A stretch of 29,625 nucleotides of DNA from JBBQSU01 sp038234815 (GTDB lineage: Bacteria; Planctomycetota; Phycisphaerae; Tepidisphaerales; Tepidisphaeraceae). Shown one piece after another: positions 25,791 to 29,625 of the stretch. The stretch lies in assembly GCA_038234815.1 (NCBI GenBank), contig JBBQSU010000031.1, forward strand, positions 1-29,625. The letters are read 5' to 3'. The first letter of the stretch is position 1, and each line of letters begins with the position of its first letter. The notes beneath the pieces are model-generated. The model had not been told where the DNA came from. It saw nothing but the letters and a program-made list of their open reading frames with translations, and made no database searches. The position numbers and the translations under genes were made by a program.

Positions 25791-28670
25791 ATGCCGCGAG
25801 TTTTCTATCCTCTCCTGGCGCTGCTTCTGGCCGGTGGGGCGTTTATTGTCTATTGGTCGATGCAGCATCCGGGCGCATTGGCAGATGGGAGCAGCACCAC
25901 CCAGCTTGTTGTCCCGGGTAAACTTGGCTCGACCACCGGCGAATCGATTATGGGGCTGACGCAGCGGCCCTGGTCGAAGCAATACGACGCCCAGCGGCGA
26001 TTGGTCAGCCAGTTCCGTGCTGAGGATGTTGTCCCCCAGGCCGATGGTTCATATCTCGTCGCCGAACCAGAGATGATCTTTCATCTTAGCGGCGGACGGC
26101 GGCTGCACCTCCAGGGTCGCAGAGGGGTGATGTTCAACGATAACCCAAGCACTTCGCCACTCCCCGGTTCGCTACAACAGCCGACGCGCGGGCAGCTATT
26201 CGATGTCACGATCCGGCTGATGTCCGGCGAGATCGATCTTTCGCCGGTGATCATGCGCATGAATAATGCCGTGTTCGATGCGCAGTTGCTGCATGTATAC
26301 ACCGATTCGTACAAAGACCCAATGACCGGCGAGATGCTGGCGGGAGATCAGGTGCCCGTGACCGTGCGGGGGATCGAGGCTGATTTTGATGGCCGCGGGC
26401 TGGAAATGAACTGGAACGACCGCGACCGCAGGGTGCAGCTCTTGGAGATTGCTCACGGCGGGCGGGCCGTGCTGAAGCGCTCTGCGAGCGTGCTTTCAGC
26501 CAAGCCCGCCGCCGCCCGAGGCGCTAGCGCCGTGCCCGCCACGGACGCGGCAACACCACAGGCCATCAACACGACTGCCGAGGGGGGTCCTGCGGCTGCC
26601 GACAAGCCGGCAGAAGCGATCGTCATCTATCGGGCGACTTTTTCGGACAACGTGCGCGTTTCGCAGAATGACAAAAGCCTGATTGTGGCCGCGGGGCTGA
26701 TGGTGGACTATGCCACGGGAGGTGCGCCGCTGCGTCCCGCTGCTTCAACAACCGTAAGTTCCCCGTCGCCCGCGCCAACATCGCAAGCGGGGAAGTCGTC
26801 AACGGAACCGGGCACGCCTCAATCGCCGGCCGGCCTTTCCCCGGCACCTCGGAGTGAACCAATCATTCTCACCTGGACCGGCCCGCTGAAGATTGTGCCC
26901 ATCACCGATGCCCCGATGCAGCCAATCGATTCCGGTCAGGCCGCGATTCGGTTCACCGGCGACCCGGTGCGGATCAACCTTCCCGAAGGCCAGGCCGATT
27001 GCGCCTCGCTGACTTATCAAACCGACCGCCGACAGGCGGTGCTGGGCGCTTCGGCTGGGCAACCCGTCGTGAGCGTCCACGATGCTCGAGGGATGCGCCT
27101 GGACGGCGAGGGAATCGATTATGCCCCCGATAACGTGGTGGTGCACGGCAAAGGCCACGCTATATTGCCTAACGATAAGGACAAGCAGACACTGATTGCC
27201 CGCTGGACCGAAAGCGCGACGTTTCATTTGCGGCAGGTGGATCAAGTGACGCTGCTGAATGCTGCGGAACTGCGCGGCTCAGTTGAGATTGAGCATCCGC
27301 AACTGGCTTTATCCGCGAAAGAATTGGATTTGACGTTCGATTCCGCCGACAGGAAGGCTAAAGCCTCGATCAAGAGCGTTTCGGCGCGGGGGGACGTGTC
27401 GGCGCGGGTGCTGGATTCGGCGAAGAAGGAGCAGCATGTGCGCGCCGAAGAACTGTCGCTTGCGCTGTCAGTCGATCCGGCCGGCCGGCCGTATGCCACA
27501 GCATTTGCCGCAGCCGGCAACGTGCGTGCGGGGAACGACGACATGCAGATCAGTGCCGGCCGAGTAACCGGGGCGATGCGGCCCGCGGCCACCACGCAGC
27601 CGCTTGCGCAGATTGAATCCCTAAATGCTAAAGAGGACGTGCGACTGAATTTCAAGGGATCGAATGCCATCGCCGACACACTCTCCATGCGTGGGGATGG
27701 CGAGCAGCAGATGATCGAACTGACCGGTGCGCCGAGTGTGGAAGTCTCTGATGCCGCGGGGAATCGGTTGCGCGGTTCGACCATGCAGTTGTGGCCGAAT
27801 GTCAGTCGCGGTCGGGTGCCGGGCGCCGGTACGCTGCGCCTGATGCAGGTGGACAAGAAGACTCCGATCGACCTGACGTGGGCCGGCGGCCTGGCATTCG
27901 ATCTCCTTCGCAATCAGGTCGTGCTGGACGAAAAGGTGACTGCGGACATGATCGACGCCAGCCATCAGGTGCGCAAGGCCCGCGCGGGGCAGATGGTCAT
28001 TGTGCTGGACGATAGCGCGAGTAAAGCGCGGGCGACCGGGCCGATGGGTTCTGCAACCAGCAAGCAGGTGAAGTCGATCGCGTTGGAACAGAAGGCCGAA
28101 TTGGAAGGGCTGGAATCAGCCGCCGACGGCAAGACCGCCCGGACCGTCAACGCCTGGGCCGAGCGCATGATATTCGATCCGAACGACCGGACATTCTCCA
28201 TCCCCGTCGCGGGGCGCATGCTGATTGAATCCGAGGTCGATGGCCTGACCGGCATGACCTGGCACGACCGGTTGAGCTTCGACGATCGCGCGCACAAGGC
28301 CGAAGTGGTCGGCGCGGTTGTTGTTGTGCATCAGGGGAAGGATAAGAAGGAGGCGGCGGTCCGGCTTGAATGCCCTCATCTGTTAGCCGAAATCGCCGAC
28401 GCCGATCAAAAGCCTTCCACTCCAGTCGTCAAGCGCGTGGTGGCGCAGGCCCCCGTGCGATTTACGTCCGATCAAATGCAATTCGAATCTTCGACTGCGG
28501 AGTATCACCCCTTCGATCACACATTGAGTGCAACAGGTTCGGCGGGCGCGCCGGCACAGCTTTTTGATTCGATCGGCACGAGCAAAGGCAGTTTTGACGC
28601 GCTACAATATGACGTGGAGAAGCGGGAACTGAAGAATATCACCGGATTTAAGGCCAGCATCAGGCGATAA
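25791..28670 (+). CDS. Large OstA/LptA-LptC-like envelope protein
   Basis: A 959-aa protein begins with a short N-terminus and one hydrophobic helix (about residues 5-22), an LptC-like anchor or signal. Most of the rest is beta-strand-rich with recurring patterns of the OstA/LptA type: stretches listing a transformed polar layer, such as AAELRGSVEIEHPQLALSA and, later, VTADMIDASHQVRKARAGQM. Two Ala/Pro/Ser-rich linkers occur at about 240-290 and 330-360. By analogy, such beta-jellyroll proteins bridge the periplasm for lipopolysaccharide transport. The assignment rests on pattern, not a specific motif, and the length is several times that of LptA or LptC. I chose the ATG at 25791 because the hydrophobic anchor follows at once. 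The VOC gene follows after 9 bp. Confidence 0.6.
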   Translation: MPRVFYPLLALLLAGGAFIVYWSMQHPGALADGSSTTQLVVPGKLGSTTGESIMGLTQRPWSKQYDAQRRLVSQFRAEDVVPQADGSYLVAEPEMIFHLSGGRRLHLQGRRGVMFNDNPSTSPLPGSLQQPTRGQLFDVTIRLMSGEIDLSPVIMRMNNAVFDAQLLHVYTDSYKDPMTGEMLAGDQVPVTVRGIEADFDGRGLEMNWNDRDRRVQLLEIAHGGRAVLKRSASVLSAKPAAARGASAVPATDAATPQAINTTAEGGPAAADKPAEAIVIYRATFSDNVRVSQNDKSLIVAAGLMVDYATGGAPLRPAASTTVSSPSPAPTSQAGKSSTEPGTPQSPAGLSPAPRSEPIILTWTGPLKIVPITDAPMQPIDSGQAAIRFTGDPVRINLPEGQADCASLTYQTDRRQAVLGASAGQPVVSVHDARGMRLDGEGIDYAPDNVVVHGKGHAILPNDKDKQTLIARWTESATFHLRQVDQVTLLNAAELRGSVEIEHPQLALSAKELDLTFDSADRKAKASIKSVSARGDVSARVLDSAKKEQHVRAEELSLALSVDPAGRPYATAFAAAGNVRAGNDDMQISAGRVTGAMRPAATTQPLAQIESLNAKEDVRLNFKGSNAIADTLSMRGDGEQQMIELTGAPSVEVSDAAGNRLRGSTMQLWPNVSRGRVPGAGTLRLMQVDKKTPIDLTWAGGLAFDLLRNQVVLDEKVTADMIDASHQVRKARAGQMVIVLDDSASKARATGPMGSATSKQVKSIALEQKAELEGLESAADGKTARTVNAWAERMIFDPNDRTFSIPVAGRMLIESEVDGLTGMTWHDRLSFDDRAHKAEVVGAVVVVHQGKDKKEAAVRLECPHLLAEIADADQKPSTPVVKRVVAQAPVRFTSDQMQFESSTAEYHPFDHTLSATGSAGAPAQLFDSIGTSKGSFDALQYDVEKRELKNITGFKASIRR

Positions 28671-28679
28671 CCGAAGCCC

Positions 28680-29024
28680 ATGATGACGATCGATCACGTT
28701 GCCATTCCGTCTAATGATATCGCCGCCAGTGTGGCCTGGTATCAATCGCATTGCGCCGCGAAGGTGCTGTATCAGGATTCGACATGGGCCTTGTTGGACA
28801 TTGGCGGAATCAAGCTGGCGCTGGTCACGCCGTCGCAGCATCCGCCTCACGTTGCGGTGAAGGTGGACGCCCAGCAACTCGTTACGGTCGCCCGGGCCGG
28901 CGGCTTGCAAATCGATGCTCACCGCGATGGGACTCGCGGGGCCTATCTGCACGATCCTTTCGGTAATGCAGTCGAATTCATTTGCTATCCCGAAGGCGCA
29001 AAACCGGATGAACCCGCCGACTAG
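28680..29024 (+). CDS. Glyoxalase/VOC-fold protein
   Basis: The 114-aa single-domain protein of the vicinal-oxygen-chelate superfamily starts MMTIDHVAIPSNDI and ends with HDPFGNAVEFI. His6, His57 and Glu99 fit the metal-ligand positions of the fold. The family includes methylmalonyl-CoA epimerases, glyoxalase I, dioxygenases and antibiotic-resistance proteins; the MTIDHVAI start and the short length are compatible with an epimerase or a lyase, but the substrate is unknown. It starts 9 bp after the OstA-like gene and is probably co-transcribed with it. Confidence 0.8.
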   Translation: MMTIDHVAIPSNDIAASVAWYQSHCAAKVLYQDSTWALLDIGGIKLALVTPSQHPPHVAVKVDAQQLVTVARAGGLQIDAHRDGTRGAYLHDPFGNAVEFICYPEGAKPDEPAD

Positions 29025-29056
29025 GCGATCCTGCGCATACCTGCGGTCTTTTACAT

Positions 29057-29085
29057 TTGCCGTCTAGCATGTGCTCGGTGATAAT
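29057..29085 (+). promoter_or_regulatory. Sigma70-like promoter of the beta-barrel gene
   Basis: TTGCCG (29057-29062), a 17-base spacer and GATAAT (29080-29085) match the housekeeping consensus at 4/6 and 5/6. Predicted transcription would start about 33 bases before the ATG at 29126. Confidence 0.45.
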
Positions 29086-29125
29086 TCCGTGTCAGTGGAG
29101 TGGCGTTGCTTCCGGAGATATCGCT

Positions 29126-29625
29126 ATGCAAAAGAGTATTGTTTTGGTGGCGCTTGTGCTGGTCTGTTGCTCGTTTTGTCAGGCGGGTGGGTCGCTGGAC
29201 CTGGGCTATGGCTATTCCAAGATGGAACTCGGCGGGAAGGACATGAACCTGGCCGACGCCGGGGGAAGCGGCGGGGACTTGCGACTGGGCATGGGCCTTC
29301 TGCCGCATCTGGTTGATCCCTTCCGCCTGAATCTCGGGGCTGGTTTTCGCTTCTATGACGAAAAGGGAGACGGGTCGTCCAATCATCCCAGCGACACGCA
29401 ACTAACGCTCATCACCGGCGAAATTGGCGTCTCGTGGAAGCAGTATTTCGGCCCGCTCTTCATCGAGCCGGGTGTGAGCGCCGTCGGCATCATTGGTAGT
29501 TACAATGGCAACGCCACTGATGCCCTCGTCGATTTTTCGCAAACGCGTAGCGGATGGGGCGTGCGGCCCAGCATCAAGGCCGGAGCCACCATCGCATTTT
29601 TTGAGCTGGGTCTTGAGGCGTCATA
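29126..29625 (+). CDS. Outer-membrane beta-barrel protein (partial, 3' end beyond window)
   Basis: An ATG at 29126 with GGAG eight bases upstream opens a frame that stays open to the window end (166 codons). It begins with a clear signal peptide (MQKSIVLVALVLVCCSFCQA, cut after QA). The mature part alternates hydrophobic and polar residues with glycine and aromatic strand ends, for example FRLNLGAGFRFYDEKG and ITGEIGVSWKQYFGPLF. This is typical of small outer-membrane beta-barrels of the porin-like or OmpW/OprG-style type. The family cannot be named because the C-terminus is missing. Confidence 0.7.
   Translation, partial: MQKSIVLVALVLVCCSFCQAGGSLDLGYGYSKMELGGKDMNLADAGGSGGDLRLGMGLLPHLVDPFRLNLGAGFRFYDEKGDGSSNHPSDTQLTLITGEIGVSWKQYFGPLFIEPGVSAVGIIGSYNGNATDALVDFSQTRSGWGVRPSIKAGATIAFFELGLEAS

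Overview
The window is GC-rich bacterial chromosome, densely packed with genes on both strands. The gene content points to a planctomycete, probably of the Phycisphaerae type. It pairs a Gfo/Idh/MocA oxidoreductase with a xylose-isomerase-like TIM barrel, and carries a membrane-anchored coiled-coil protein with a BRCT-like tail, a very large OstA/LptA-like protein behind smc, and a tlyA-ino1 pair. The Gram-negative envelope is supported by the OstA-like protein and a signal-peptide beta-barrel protein. The phylum is inferred from protein style; no rRNA or tRNA gene is present.

Layout. 1-1146: about 1.1 kb with no recognisable gene. It holds two inverted repeats, an AT-rich tract, a possible decayed reading frame from 226 and an 11-bp tandem repeat. 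1147-8661: an ion-transporter superfamily permease (-), pcm (+), then on the minus strand a CE7 acetyl esterase downstream of a 2-hydroxyacid dehydrogenase, nhaA, and a membrane-anchored coiled-coil protein. 8891-11064: a minus-strand sugar operon (TIM-barrel isomerase then Gfo/Idh oxidoreductase) ending in a clear terminator. 11165-13825: two envelope glycosyltransferases (+). 13794-15457: tlyA followed by inositol-phosphate synthase (-). 15595-16089: a decayed DUF433/DUF5615 toxin-antitoxin-like pair (-). 16340-19589: metG, a frameshifted small gene, and a phosphomannomutase (+). 19739-21652: mutL (-). 21845-29024: smc, a 959-aa OstA/LptA-like protein and a VOC-fold protein (+). 29126-end: an outer-membrane beta-barrel protein cut by the window edge.

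How the genes fit together. Phosphomannomutase, the polyprenyl-phosphate glycosyltransferase, the GT-C transferase and inositol-phosphate synthase could jointly feed glycosylation of lipids or surface proteins, possibly with mannose and inositol. This is inferred from family and neighbourhood only. The Gfo/Idh and TIM-barrel genes look like a sugar-oxidation cassette. metG, tlyA, mutL, smc and pcm are housekeeping genes.

No clearly new defence or mobile system was seen. The most unusual items are an S4-less TlyA coupled to ino1, the decayed DUF433/DUF5615 pair with a hairpin at its junction, a one-base frameshift in a small gene after metG, a repeat-bearing unassigned first kilobase, and the giant OstA-like protein behind smc.
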